Source: Callipepla californica brunnescens (lineage: Eukaryota; Chordata; Aves; Galliformes; Odontophoridae). Taken from it: a stretch of DNA of 64,000 bases. A program made the translations under genes and the position numbers. Of the stretch, positions 48,128 to 59,708 are shown in pieces; position 1 is the first letter of the stretch, and every line of letters starts with the position of its first letter. Location of the stretch: assembly GCA_023055505.1 (NCBI GenBank), contig JALIRH010000113.1, forward strand, positions 372,001 through 436,000. Reading direction: 5' to 3'. Below the pieces are notes generated by a model. The model saw nothing but the letters and a program-made list of their open reading frames with translations. It made no database searches and was not told the origin of the DNA.

Positions 48128-50832
48128 TGCTGATGAGACCTAATCAGCGTTCTACAAAATTATGCATGCTTTTGCATGTATAAGGCCAAAGCAGGTGAAG
48201 TCAGTCTAAACTTTTAATTCACAAAGTTGGTAGAAAATGCCTAGAAGCTGGTTCTAAGCACTTTTCATCATATAAAATGTATAAGAACTACTTAAATCAT
48301 ACTCAGTGAAAATTGCACTTTTTCAGATTTTGTGATTGCTGTCTCTTGGTAAAGATGGCTTTGAGTTTCACTATGCCCAATAAATCCAGTTTACTATGTC
48401 ATTGAATATTTAAGTAGTGAGCTTCAACAGCAGCTGACCTCTGACTGAATCAGCAAGAGGAAGTTTGAGTTGGATTTGCATTAAAAAAATAAAGAAATAG
48501 CTATAGGCTGTCAGAAACCAGAGTTTCTAGAAAGCTATTCCAGTCGTCTTACAAATTTGACGCATGGGTTGTAGAAATATACCTTCTGTTCCAGTTATAT
48601 AAAAATGTCACTTACACATAATCAGTTCAGTTTGGCATAAAAAAAAATAATAAATGTGCAGACAACTAACTGTACTGTCCTACTCAGACAATATAGCCAG
48701 TTTTCTGAATATAGAATATCTATACTGTTTCTGGCAATATATAAGGAATTAATATGTAATTAAAACTTGTTTTCAGGGCAGTTCACTTTGTAAATAAATT
48801 GATGCTTAGTTCTTCTGAAATGCTATATTCCTTAGATCTCTTTTTTCATCATTTGCTGACACATGTGGAACATGTGAGTTTATAGTCTCTCCATCAAAAA
48901 TTGCCCTGTAGTCTCTCTATCCATAAGCACGTTTAATCTCAGTTTTGATGTCTAGTGAGATCTTGATCTCCATTACGTTAACTTTTCCTCATATTCTGAA
49001 TACCTTTGGCATCAAAGTACAGGATAAATGTAGTTTTGACTCAGATACCCTAGCATACTGTCTGACAATTGTGGAATCAGATTGAAATGTGGGCAGAAAA
49101 TAATAAATTGTAGATCAAAATCACTCAAAAGGTGTGTTTATAGCAATGTAAAAGAACATACCTCAGCACCAATGTTTATTTTTAGAAAGATAGGGAAGCT
49201 TCATACTTTGCCTCTTATAGTCAGTAAGCTATGTAGTAGAGGTCCAAAGTTTAGATATTTAGTGTAAATGTCGTTATTCCATGGCTTACTCATAGTTTCT
49301 AGACACCTAGAATATAGAGCACCTCACAGAAGTATCAAGTTATGGATATTTTTAGAGCTGTTGAATTTGTAATATTTGCTGAACAAATGTTAATTAGAAG
49401 TGAGTAGTTTGACTGAAAGCTCAGAAATTAGTTGTTCTGAAAATCAGATCTTCTAAAATGGGATGTCAGTAAGTTTGCAGACTAGACTTTGCCAGGGAGA
49501 AAACACCCAGTTGTGACACACTCAACTTCCACAAGTTTATGTGGGAAAAAGCTACTTTTTCACTTGCTTTGGTTGTTAAGACACTACTTTAAGACCAGGA
49601 GGTTTTAATGGAAGTTGTAACTATGGGAACATGCAATGAGCACACAAAACATGTTTAATCTCCAGATGAGGGAGTATGCCCTAATTAGTTTTGTCTGCTC
49701 TGGTGTCTGGCTACCAGCTGACAGACACGACAGCTGATCTCTCTGAACCAATGCAAATTGGAAAAAGATTTGGGTTGGGGGTCACTTTCTGAGTGGGCAA
49801 AGGTTGGGCTGTTTGTTATTTAGACTGAACTAGTTCATTCATCTCTAGTTACCCAAATGTCAGTACAGTAGATTCCCTTAAGATAATATGCCAGAGGCTA
49901 GAAACTTCCTTTTTTGTTTCTACCTGCACATTTTCATGAGATGCTGCCAGATGAGGAAGGTAGCATGTCCTGGCACAAAAAGGAATTCTGGACATTTCTA
50001 GAACTCCAGAATACACTATGAGAACAGACACTTGGAATGTAAAATCTTTAAGCTTTGTGCACTACATGTTGGAGCTCAGGTCAGGCACAATCAATTAGAA
50101 GCAAATTTGTATGAAAAAAATATGCCTACATAGGAATTTGGTATTTTTATTCTACTTATCTTCTCTGACTATCCTTGTGCTAATTTACCTTTTAGTCTGG
50201 ACTGGAAAGACACATAACAGAGAGTGATGTAAAATGCAACAAAATTAGTGGAAAACCTACCATGAGTTTCAAAGGAAAGTGTTTATCACATAAATTCAGG
50301 AAAACAAAACTTTAGATGATTGAGTAATTAGTTTAATTAATGAAATAATTAATTTCATTAATTAATTGTAATTAATTACAATAAAGTAATAAAGTAATTA
50401 GATTATTTAATGAAAGTCAGTTTCACTTCATGCCTAACATTCTGTGATTCTAAAAATTCTACAGTGCTGCTGCATTATTAGTTTTATGTCATGTCTTTTG
50501 GACAAGTTTGCTCAATTTGTAAATGTAAACATACTCCATATTGGAAAGGAAATCAAGAGATAAAAATAGAGAAAATTTTGCTCTGGACATACAGATACTG
50601 AATTACCAAATCCCAGAGTAGAGGCACAGAAGTAATTCTGAGAGAAACTCCAATCTCCTGTAAGCTAATATTCCATTGCCAAGACAGAACAGGATATTAG
50701 TTTTAGTATAATCTTGCTGTTGTCATAACAATCTCATTAGAATTAAGAAGAAAAAGCATTTTGTCTAAGTTATGGACATTTTTTAATTACTGTTTTTCCC
50801 CTCTTGGAAAACAAGTGTACATAAATACTTAG
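48128..50832. other. Unique AT-rich stretch
   Basis: No gene or interspersed repeat is recognised. Two adjacent AT palindromes lie at 50333-50382. Confidence 0.55.
50333..50382. repeat. Two adjacent AT-rich palindromes
   Basis: TTAATTAATGAAAT at 50333-50346 pairs exactly with ATTTCATTAATTAA at 50352-50365 across a 5-nt loop. Sharing its first base with that arm, ATTGTAATTAATTACAAT at 50365-50382 is a perfect 18-bp palindrome. Both are full of TAATTA homeodomain-core words and could form cruciforms; function is not shown. Confidence 0.9.
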
Positions 50833-51747
50833 ATTCAATGAATCTTTTGAGTTGGAAGGGATCTTTAAATGTCAGCTAGTCCAACTCCCCTGCAATTAAA
50901 TGGGACATCTAAAGCTTGATCAGGTGCTCAGAGCTCCATTCAGCCAACCTTACATGTCTCCAACTACATGACATCCACCACATCTCTGAGCAACCTGTTC
51001 CAATGCCTCACTACACATCATAAAACTATCTTTTCCTTATATCCAACCTAGATCTACCTCTTTTGGTTTGCAACCATTTCCCCTTGTTCTGTCACAACAA
51101 ATTCTGCTAAAGAGTCTGTCCCCTTCCTTCTTATAGGTCCCTGTTTAGATACCAAAATGCCACTCTCAGGTCTTCTCCAGGCTGAAGAGCCACAGCTCTC
51201 TCAGCCTATCCTCATAGGGTAGGTGTTCCATCCCCTGGTCTCTTTTGTGGCCCTCTTCTGGTCATGCTCCAACAAATCCATGTCTCTCCTGTACTGAGAA
51301 CTCCACATCTGGATGCATTACTCCAGGTGAGGTCTTAACAGAGCAGAGTAGAGGGACAGGATCACCTCCTTTGATCTGCTTGCCATGCTTCTTTTGATGC
51401 AGCCCAGAATACAGTTGGCTTTCTGGGCTGCAGAGGCACACTACTGTCTCGTGTCCAGCTTGCCATCCATCAGTAGCCCCAAGTCATTCTCAACAGGGTT
51501 GTTCTCTATTCTTTCACTCCCCAGCTTGTAGTGGATGTTGTCTTGGCCCAGGTTCAAGACCTTGCATGTAGATTTATGGAACCTCATGTAGTTCTCCTGG
51601 GCCCACTGTTCAAGCCTGTCTAAGTCTCTTTGTATGGCATCTTGTCCCTCTGGTATGTCATCTGCACCCCACTGCTTGCTATCATCTGCTAATTTGCTGA
51701 GGATGCACTTGATCCCACTCTCCATGTCATTGATGAAGATATCAAAC
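50833..51747 (-). mobile_element. Long CR1 LINE copy, partial ORF2 and 3' end
   Basis: About 0.9 kb of minus-strand CR1. The tail near 50850 (GAGTTGGAAGGGATCTTTAA) leads through TCTCCAGGCTGAAGAGCCAC, CTCCAGGTGAGGTCTTAACA, TAGAGGGACAGGATCACCTC and TTTGATGCAGCCCAGAATAC to the reverse transcriptase. The minus frame 51441-51974 contains [20 protein letters not shown], with LADD in the catalytic F/Y-x-D-D position, then GQDAIQRDLDRLEQWAQENY and RFHKSTCKVLNLGQDN. The start of that frame beyond 51748 is antisense of the next element and is not CR1 protein. It is the same broad CR1 type as 13791-14842. Its 5' end is fused to the plus-strand copy. Confidence 0.96.
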
Positions 51748-52152
51748 GACTGAGAGAGCTGGGATTGTTCAGTCTGGAGAACAGGAGGTTCAGGGGAGAC
51801 CTTACTGCTCTCTACAACTACCTGAAGGAATGTTGTAATGAGCTGGGGGTCAGCCTCTTCTCTTGTGTGATAGGACTCTCTAGTGATAGGACTAGAGGGA
51901 ATGACTTCAAGTTGCGCCAGGGGAAATTCAGACTCGATGTTAGGAAATACTTCTCTGAAAGAGTGATCAGGCACTGGAATGGGCTGCCCAGTGAGGTGTC
52001 GGAGTCACAGACCCTGTGGAGTTTTGTTCAAGAAATGTTTAGATGCTGTACTGAGGAAAATGGTTTAGTGAGAATGATTGGTGATAGGTGGACTGTTGGA
52101 CTGGATGATCTTGTAGGTCTTTTCCAACCTTGGTGATTCTATAATTCTATGA
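51748..52152 (+). mobile_element. CR1 LINE fragment, ORF2 C-terminus plus 3' tail
   Basis: A plus-strand CR1 starting directly at the 5' end of the minus copy. The frame 51765-52136 is open to the tail and reads [20 protein letters not shown], then [20 protein letters not shown], then [20 protein letters not shown]. The tail is GTAGGTCTTTTCCAACCTTG then GATTCTATAATTCTATGATA, the same tail type as 15168-16102. The long intact frame and two near-perfect tail units suggest one of the younger CR1 copies here, though truncated and inactive. Confidence 0.96.
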
Positions 52153-53492
52153 TATTAAAGAGCACCCTAGAAAGGATCTTTCATTTAAGATGTTTCTCTT
52201 TTTGAAGAAAAATGACTTGAGTGATACTCTTCTGCTACCTTTCCTTAACTCTTCATATCAGACCTCTTACTTGCTTTTCACCTTTTTCCTTCCATCCCCT
52301 GATGCAGTCTCCTTATCCCAGAGCATATGTGTAGGATGTGCATTAAGTAAGTTAAGTATAAAATCTTGTCCACGCACGTTAATAGAAGTCTGCCCCATTA
52401 CATTGTGTATTACTTGTTTTCTAATACATGATCTTATTATGTTCTTACATCTTGTGTTGTTGAAGAAGGTAACAGGGGTCAACAATCAAAATTCTGAGCA
52501 TGTAGACCTTCTGGATTATCATCTGGCAAACATTATGAATTTTTCCGTCCATGAGAATTTTCTGTGTTTTATGGTCTTAAAGTACTGCATACTAGCTCCA
52601 CTGATTATAAATTACAGGATGGGGAGAGATCTGATGAAAATATTCACCTTTAAGTGGCCCAGAATGTCTGTGAGAAAACACATATTTTTCATTTCTAACA
52701 GATGCAGCTCAGATGGCAGCCAAGCAATTGCACATAACATACGGGTACACACCTATGTTACACATATTGCACATGCACATGAACACATATCCTGTATCAT
52801 TATAAATTATGCTTTCACTTTATTACCAAAAAAAAAGCAACTGATGAACAGTCCAGAGGTTGCAACACTTTGGTGTGCAGCTGTCTGGCATATGTGCAGC
52901 AAAGAGCGAGTGCCATGATGGCAAAATGGGACTACAAAAATAATGAAGGAAATTTGCAGATTTGTTTTTCTATGTGCCAGAACTCCTAAGCGTACTGCTA
53001 CTGGAGTACTGATACTCCTTAAGACCCCCTTCAGCTGCTGCTAATGTTACTGAAAAGAATACCAACTTCTGTTTTTAAATGTAAATTCATATGTTGATTC
53101 TATTTTAAAACGTCACTCCACAACTAAGTGCTGCAATTTCGACATATAAAAAGTGGGCAATAACAATACTGACCTTTGTTGAGTACTTTGAAATCCAAGG
53201 GAAAAAAGAGCCACAAGAAAAGCTGGCATTATGATTATTATTTTCTCTTACCAAATGTGGAGGGAAAAAGAAGAGAAGTTGATATAACAGAAACAAAGAA
53301 GATGTGCTGTGACAACATCTTACAGAATAGAATTATCTGGGTGGTATTTGCATGGAATACTTTGCCAATTTTCAAGAACAAAACTGAATCTGAAAAATAT
53401 GTGTTTATACTTCATGCCGCTGACATTTCTAAGGTCTGAACTGAAGAAGAGAGTGTAGTTCACTACATATTCTTTATATGGATAAAACTACT

Positions 53493-53533
53493 TTATATAT
53501 ATATATATTTAGTTTTATATATATATATATATT
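53493..53533. repeat. Two (TA)n runs separated by TTTAGTTT
   Basis: About seven TA units, a short T-rich break, then about nine TA units. Each is self-complementary and they can also pair with each other. Confidence 0.93.
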
Positions 53534-56500
53534 TCTAGAATTTGAATTCAGAAATCCTCCTAAATGCATGTCAAGATTTGAGATCTGATTTTCCTATTTA
53601 AATTGGGCTACTATTCTGAAAACCATAATAAGATGCAGCACTGTTGACAGACTTTCTCATAAACAGTTGAATAAAATGTTATAGAAATTTCTATATGCAG
53701 AGATTTGGTAGAAAGATTCAGTATCTCTCAAGGGCCCATCAATGTTGCCTCTTCTCTACTTTTCTATATACTTTTTAGTTATTTTAATTGTTTGATAAGC
53801 TTTGTTTCATCTCATTAACTGTTCCTGTTGAAAAGGTGCTCCTTTGTCCAGGTTAGTCATTCAGCTTCTTTTTATCATAAGCAAGCAGTGATAAGCATGT
53901 ATACAAGATTATATGGACCTGTCTTATATCTGCCTCATTAAATAGGTTAAAACTGCCCTTATAAATGCTCCTTTTCTTTCCACAGATTGTTGAGGATGCC
54001 AGACTGTCAATCTCAGATTAAATGCTGCAGTTTAATGGCTACAGTTAGGGGAGAAAAATTGCACTCCCCGTTGTACATAACAACAGCTTCACAAAAATAT
54101 AGAGAAGGAAGGTCCTGGCCTCCACTCTAGGATTTCATATCAAAGAGATGGACGTATCAGAAATGAGGGTATAATATGAAAGACAGACCATAGATACAGA
54201 AATAACAGTACACAATTACTTCTCTTAGGCATCCATCTGGTTAGATGTGTTGTTTCTTCTAAATGATGTGTAAACGCACTCACTTAATGGCCCTCATTTA
54301 TACATTTATATATGTCATGTGAGCACTGCAACACACACGGTTTTAATTTTGAAACTTAAAGCACAAGTAGCAGACCTCACCTTTGCTGGATGCTGTCGGG
54401 TGTCAAAACTGAAAAGTTCAGCTTGTGCCCCTTCCAAGGAAATATAATACATATGCATCTGTGCACCCTGAGGTCTGCGCACAGCTGCATGATGTTTTAT
54501 GAGATGTTGCAGTGGCTTCTGCTAGACTTCCTGACGTAAAACTACAAACAATCAAATCCTCCTTCCCCCACACCCCACTCTCTCAAGCAAATACCTGAGA
54601 GAAGAGATTTTTTAAACCAACTGTGCCCTTTAAATATTTTTGTTCCCAGGAATAGAATTTATCTCTGTTTACAGGAGAAAATAATGATCTTGGAGATTTC
54701 ATCTTTGAGTAGAAAATAAGCCACAAAACAAAAGTTTTTCTCAATAAAGTTTGAATCAGCATTAGAAGGCAGAAATAAGTATGTTACATCAAGAATAAAA
54801 GCATGAGCTGGCGTTTGAAATTTGCACGCTGCCATCTCAGTCACCCAAGAGGAAAATGATTCTGCAGCAACTGAAGACAAATGTAATCGTGAAAATTGAT
54901 AACTTTGCATTTAAACCAGGACAACTTCAACACAGTACAATGCCCTGGCACTCTACGTTCCCATATACTAGCTTTTCCATTCTTTTCTACTGAGATTTAA
55001 CTAGTTTATTTCTAGAATAAAATAAAATAGAAAATCATCTTTTTTTTTTTTCTCCAATAAAATGTAAAAATGCAAACTTCATAAACCAGTATATTGTTAA
55101 GTCAGCATTGTTTCTTAAAAAATATTGTCCTGTTGGAACACAAAAAACTTCATTTTTATCCTTTCAGAGCAAAAGATTTAGACTCAAAACATTTCATTTC
55201 ATCAGTGGTTTTAGCTTCACAAAAGAAAGAAAAAAAGACATGAGTAAAACATTAAATTAAATAAAGTATTTGTGACTTTGGAGTTCATCCCCCCCCAAAA
55301 AAGCTGGAAATCTCTCTAAGTCAAAATAAAGTGATTTCAAATACCTTCTATTATTAAGCTAAAGAGGAAAAAAGTCAATCTCTCAACAACTTATAACCTG
55401 ATCCCAGGGAAATAAAAGGCACCCTATACATTAAGTGCAAAAATTGTTTCATTATTTATGCTTCTGTTTCCAGAAAATAATCATGGAGCTCTCAGTACAG
55501 TGTTTTCAACATCCCCGAGAAGTGTAAACATGTTAGAGATGAAACTAGTAACTATAAGGACTGCTGTGATGACCTTTCACACTGGGATGTCCACATTTTT
55601 CAGAACTAAAGTAGTATTGTTTTGTTTATTGTATTTAACATCATATATGATATCATCTTGTTATATGCCTCAGCAACAAGTGAACTGAGTGCATCAATAA
55701 GGAACTCCTTTTATCATCATCATAATTTCTGCCATTAGCCATCAGATGCGTGGAATGAACAGTCTTTCATGTATTTCATGGTAAAGGTAAAGGCTTGTTA
55801 GTCTGGGATTAAAAACAATAGCAAAAAAACTTGGACATAAAATATGCAAATTCTACTACAGTTCATTGGGAACTGAGTACCTAACTCCATCAGTCACCCC
55901 TTGAAATGCAAGTCTTGGTGCTCTTATACAGACATCTGCAATTTTACTCATCAGCGTCTAGAGTAAGAGACGTCTAGATGGAAATGTTTTACTGGTGGCC
56001 CTTCTCTTGGAAGATGGCAGAAAAAGCCTAATGTGAATGACATTCCTTCCAGTACAATCTCACTTAACACCATTACTGAACAAAACTAGATGCACACACA
56101 AAGTCATGGTGGTGTCTTGCTGTATGATCATCCAACAGCCTGGCTGTAAGGGATATATGATCACTCTTTTCAAATGTTGCCCTGGAAACAATTTGTCTTT
56201 TGGCAGACATTGCATACTTATACAGGAAACTAAATTTAAATCCTTAGGCATAACATCTTGGTCATGCCTGCCCTTTTGTTTGAACTCCTTTAATAAAACT
56301 CTTGCCCTCACACTTGGCTGTACTAAATCCAACTATGATCTTTTCTTCCTCCTCATTATTAGTTCAGAGGGAACACTCCAGTATTTGTATGCAGGGTTAT
56401 CCATTACCTAAAAGGAAAACGTGCCAACTTAAAGCTCAGTTCATTGACTTACATGATGTTTACTCAAGGATTTTCATGCAACTGACTTATAATGGCCATG

Positions 56501-56625
56501 TAATTTTCCTCGTCTGAGCAGTTTTACAGAACTGGCATTCATCATCTGACTTCTCAACATGCAACAGGTGAGCCAGTTCATAGGTGGCTTGGGAATAAAC
56601 AACAGAACAAGGTGGAACATTTACC

Positions 56626-56646
56626 AAAAAAAAAAAAAAAAAAAAA
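56626..56646. repeat. A21 homopolymer
   Basis: Twenty-one consecutive A residues without an upstream polyadenylation signal or recognisable retroelement body. Confidence 0.9.
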
Positions 56647-59379
56647 GAACTAGGCAAATAGTACTGGTGCAATCAATCATAAATATGATTCTTAAATAAG
56701 TAGTTGGAGAGGGGGGTGACGACAAACGAATGGAAATGTTATGTACACAAGTTAGCCTCATACCTGGCTAAAGGAATATAGTGCAACTGGAAATTTTGGA
56801 ATGAAATGTCTGCCCACCTGCCTGGTTTCCTGGCCAGCAAAAGCAGCACTTTCCAAACAGACGAGAGACTGAGGCAGTTTTCCACTTTTGTACACAACTG
56901 CGGGAATCCCCAGACAGGGCAGGAGAGAAGAAATCATCCCGTTATTCCACAATACACATAAGCTTGGGTTCACACTGTGTTTTCTATCAGCTACCACTTC
57001 TGAAACACCTACAGAGTGGCAGAGGCTGTACAGTTCTTAGGATCCCATATTGTCCTTTAATTATGGCAAAGTGCCAAAATTTGTCTCCAAATGAACATGG
57101 TGAAGGTCTCACAGGCCTTCTGGGAGAGCTGAGACCTCCCACATTACTGAGGGGTTTAGGAGATTATTTTTCCCCCCCTCTTGACTTTTTTTCCCCCTTT
57201 AAATTGATGCTGAAGCAATCCCATTGGCCCTGGAAGCACATGTAAGGGGAGGCAAAATTGGATACAAGTCTCAGAAGGATGGCATAAGCATTTAACAATA
57301 CGTCTTGGACTTGAATTTACAGATGAGGTAGGTGCTGGCAGAGATCTGTGAGGAATTATTCAGAGTGTTCCTTCCCTCCATTTTTTCTTCATAAAATACC
57401 CAGTGAGGCAGAAAGTTCCTGAGACATGAGCAATGTTTCTGTTGGAAGTGGACAAGCTTTAGTAGTGGGGTGAAAAACAATTTTCAAAATTTATTTTTCA
57501 CCACTGTGTAACACCTTGAAAATATTTTGGCAAAAAATGTCAGGTGGTGTGCGGTTCCAGGATTCTATCAGAGGTTCACCTTCTCCGTCTGGTAGCATAA
57601 AAAATGCTATTAGCATATTAGAGGAAATACAAACAGCTCTAGACAAACTGTTTAGCACTTTAGACAAGATAAAGATGGAGTACATATGAAGCTTTCCATG
57701 TCTTGTTTAAAGCATCAATCGGCATGAATTAAGGCAAGTGAACCTTGTTTTACAAATTAATCGTAAATTAGGGATGTGTTGTGCTGGGAACTTTTCAAAG
57801 ACGTGCCAGAAGGGAGTTGCCATATCTCAGTATTTAGCACAAGTAAATGGAATGTAAGAAGTGTGAAAGAAAAATATTTCATTCTCATTTTGCATGTCAT
57901 GATCAGGAAAACCATGTCTTGCAGATAGTTTTACCAAAAGCTTGTGATAATGAGGAACTACATGCAGAGATCTCAAATCCCATTTTAGTGCTAGAAATCC
58001 AAGCATTTTCTTCCCAGAAGCCTGGTCTTGATTCCTCTTGCACTCAGCCACTACTCCACCACCATCAAATGAATCTTGCTGAATAATAAAGCTAAAAACA
58101 AATGTCAGACCTGGCCAAAAGCATGCTCACAGAACCAGATTCACCAGTGTGCTCCAGTGGCTTTATGTTACCCTAGTGATACAAGACAGTCATAAAAGTA
58201 GATTAACTAATATAAGGCTTCTGTGTGTCACCAGAGAAGTACAGAGCAGCTGTGACATCTATGGGAAATCTATATTGCATGTTTTACTGTTTCTACCTTC
58301 TCACCTTTCTGACTTTCTCACCAAAGATTAGTAGCAGTTCCAGATGCAGTGAACATACATGGAAAATAAATACTAGAAGAAAGAAAAACATTAACTCCAA
58401 CAGGTCATAATTTCTGTTTCTTAAATTGGTGTGCAAGCAAATCTCTACTGCTGTGGTTTTTAATCTCACTGCTAGATTTATTTATGCGAAGAGACAGCAA
58501 CAGTGAATTAGTTCTTACTAATAACATCATCCCATGCTCCTCAACTCTGAAACCAAGAGCTTCTCAGATGCAGCATCTAAAGTTTAAAGCAGGCTGGAAA
58601 CTATTTAATTGAACATAGACATTAAAGTATATGCATAGATTTCAGCTCCACCATCCCTCATGTATAACATGTACAGGTGATTTCATTCTGCATAGATACT
58701 GCTGTATGAAATACGTGTAGATCTATAAAACACACTTGAAAAGGAGTTTCTTAATGTACTGGATATGGTGCAAATGATCTTACAGTGGAATGAATAAAAT
58801 TATTTACATTTGTAAAATTCCAAAGATTGCAGATAAAGTGGGAAAATATATGCAACATTTTGAGAAATTCATTTCCTCATCATCAGAGTAGTTGAAAATG
58901 TGAAAAATCAACTTTGAAAATGTGGAAAACATTCTTTAAACTTTATCTCTAAGGATGCTTTTCCACACAAATTCATGTAACACTGTAGTAAGGCTTCAGA
59001 CTGAAATGTGAAACAGTTGGAAAAGGGCAGAAAGAATTTCCTTAAACAAACTTAAACAAGATAGAATTTCCTAGCAGTGAGAATGATTAAATATTGGAAC
59101 AACTTACTCACACAGGCCTATCTGTAAGAAAAGACAGGAGATGGCTTGCAGCCTGTGTGCAAAGAGAGATCTGGCTGAACACTATAGTATGAATCTTTCT
59201 GACGTGGGAATCTGCAAATCTGAAGTCCTCTGTTCATCCTTTACCTTTTGTAGCGTGAACATAGTCACAACGTTTGCTATTTTATAGTAGGATAACAGGA
59301 CAGAACGCACCTTGAGCGAATTTGAGGATTGAAATAACCCAGGGAAAGCCTCTGCTATTCAGACAAACTCACTCCAGGG

Positions 59380-59708
59380 GGAACTTGATAAATTTCAGGT
59401 CTGGGACAAAAAAGATTTCATTAAGTTCAGTGAGGGGAAATGCAAAGTCCTGCACCTGGGATAGAACAAGTCCATGCTTTAGCAGAAGTGGGAAGATGGA
59501 AACCACACTGCAAGTACACAGTGTGCAGTCATCGTGGAAAATGCAAAATGCATACTTGACTACATTAGAAAAATGTGTTTAGAGGATCTAGGCAAATTGC
59601 TACCTCCTTCCATTCAGTGCTGATGAGGACATACCTGGCATACAGTGTCCTATTCTGAGCCTCTCAGTAGCTGTTAGAGGCAAGACCCTACAGAAACAGA
59701 GTTGAGAT
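59380..59708 (+). mobile_element. Degraded CR1 LINE internal fragment (ORF2)
   Basis: A plus-strand internal CR1 piece. AAATGCAAAGTCCTGCACCT followed by GGG (59438-59460) matches the KCKVLHLG-coding block. Further on, CCTTCCATTCAGTGCTGATG, ACATACCTGGCATACAGTG and CCTATTCTGAGCC (59608-59662) match the block encoding the LYSALVRPHLEYCVQFW-type motif. Between the two, spacing is roughly right but similarity is poor. No 3' tail is present, so the rest was lost. Confidence 0.8.

Larger units (their letters stand above)
52153..59379. other. Long unique AT-rich stretch
   Basis: No gene is recognised. The plus-strand frame 52190-52918 is the longest non-repeat open frame of the window (242 codons). 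It is Leu/Cys/Ile-rich, shows no domain, and lies in plain AT-rich DNA, so I treat it as chance. Other frames (56037-56411 with 56060-56332 on the opposite strand; 57847-58086 with 57827-58051) are mirrored pairs of the kind expected by chance. A C8 run lies near 55289-55297. A faint CR1-like segment may exist at 59041-59110. Confidence 0.5.

Noticed and set aside
51441..51974. 177-codon minus-strand open frame
   Set aside because: It is not one protein: it fuses antisense of one CR1 with a sense reverse transcriptase fragment of another.
52190..52918. 242-codon open frame, the longest outside repeats
   Set aside because: There is no recognisable domain, composition is that of random AT-rich DNA with many Cys, Ile and Leu, and no promoter or splice context is seen. 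Frames of this size can occur by chance in 64 kb read six ways.
59041..59110. Possible old CR1 fragment (GTGAGAATGATTAAATATTG, GGAACAACTTACTC)
   Set aside because: The similarity to the GTGAGAATAATTAACCATTGG-type block of very old CR1/L3-like elements is suggestive but too short and diverged to list as a feature.
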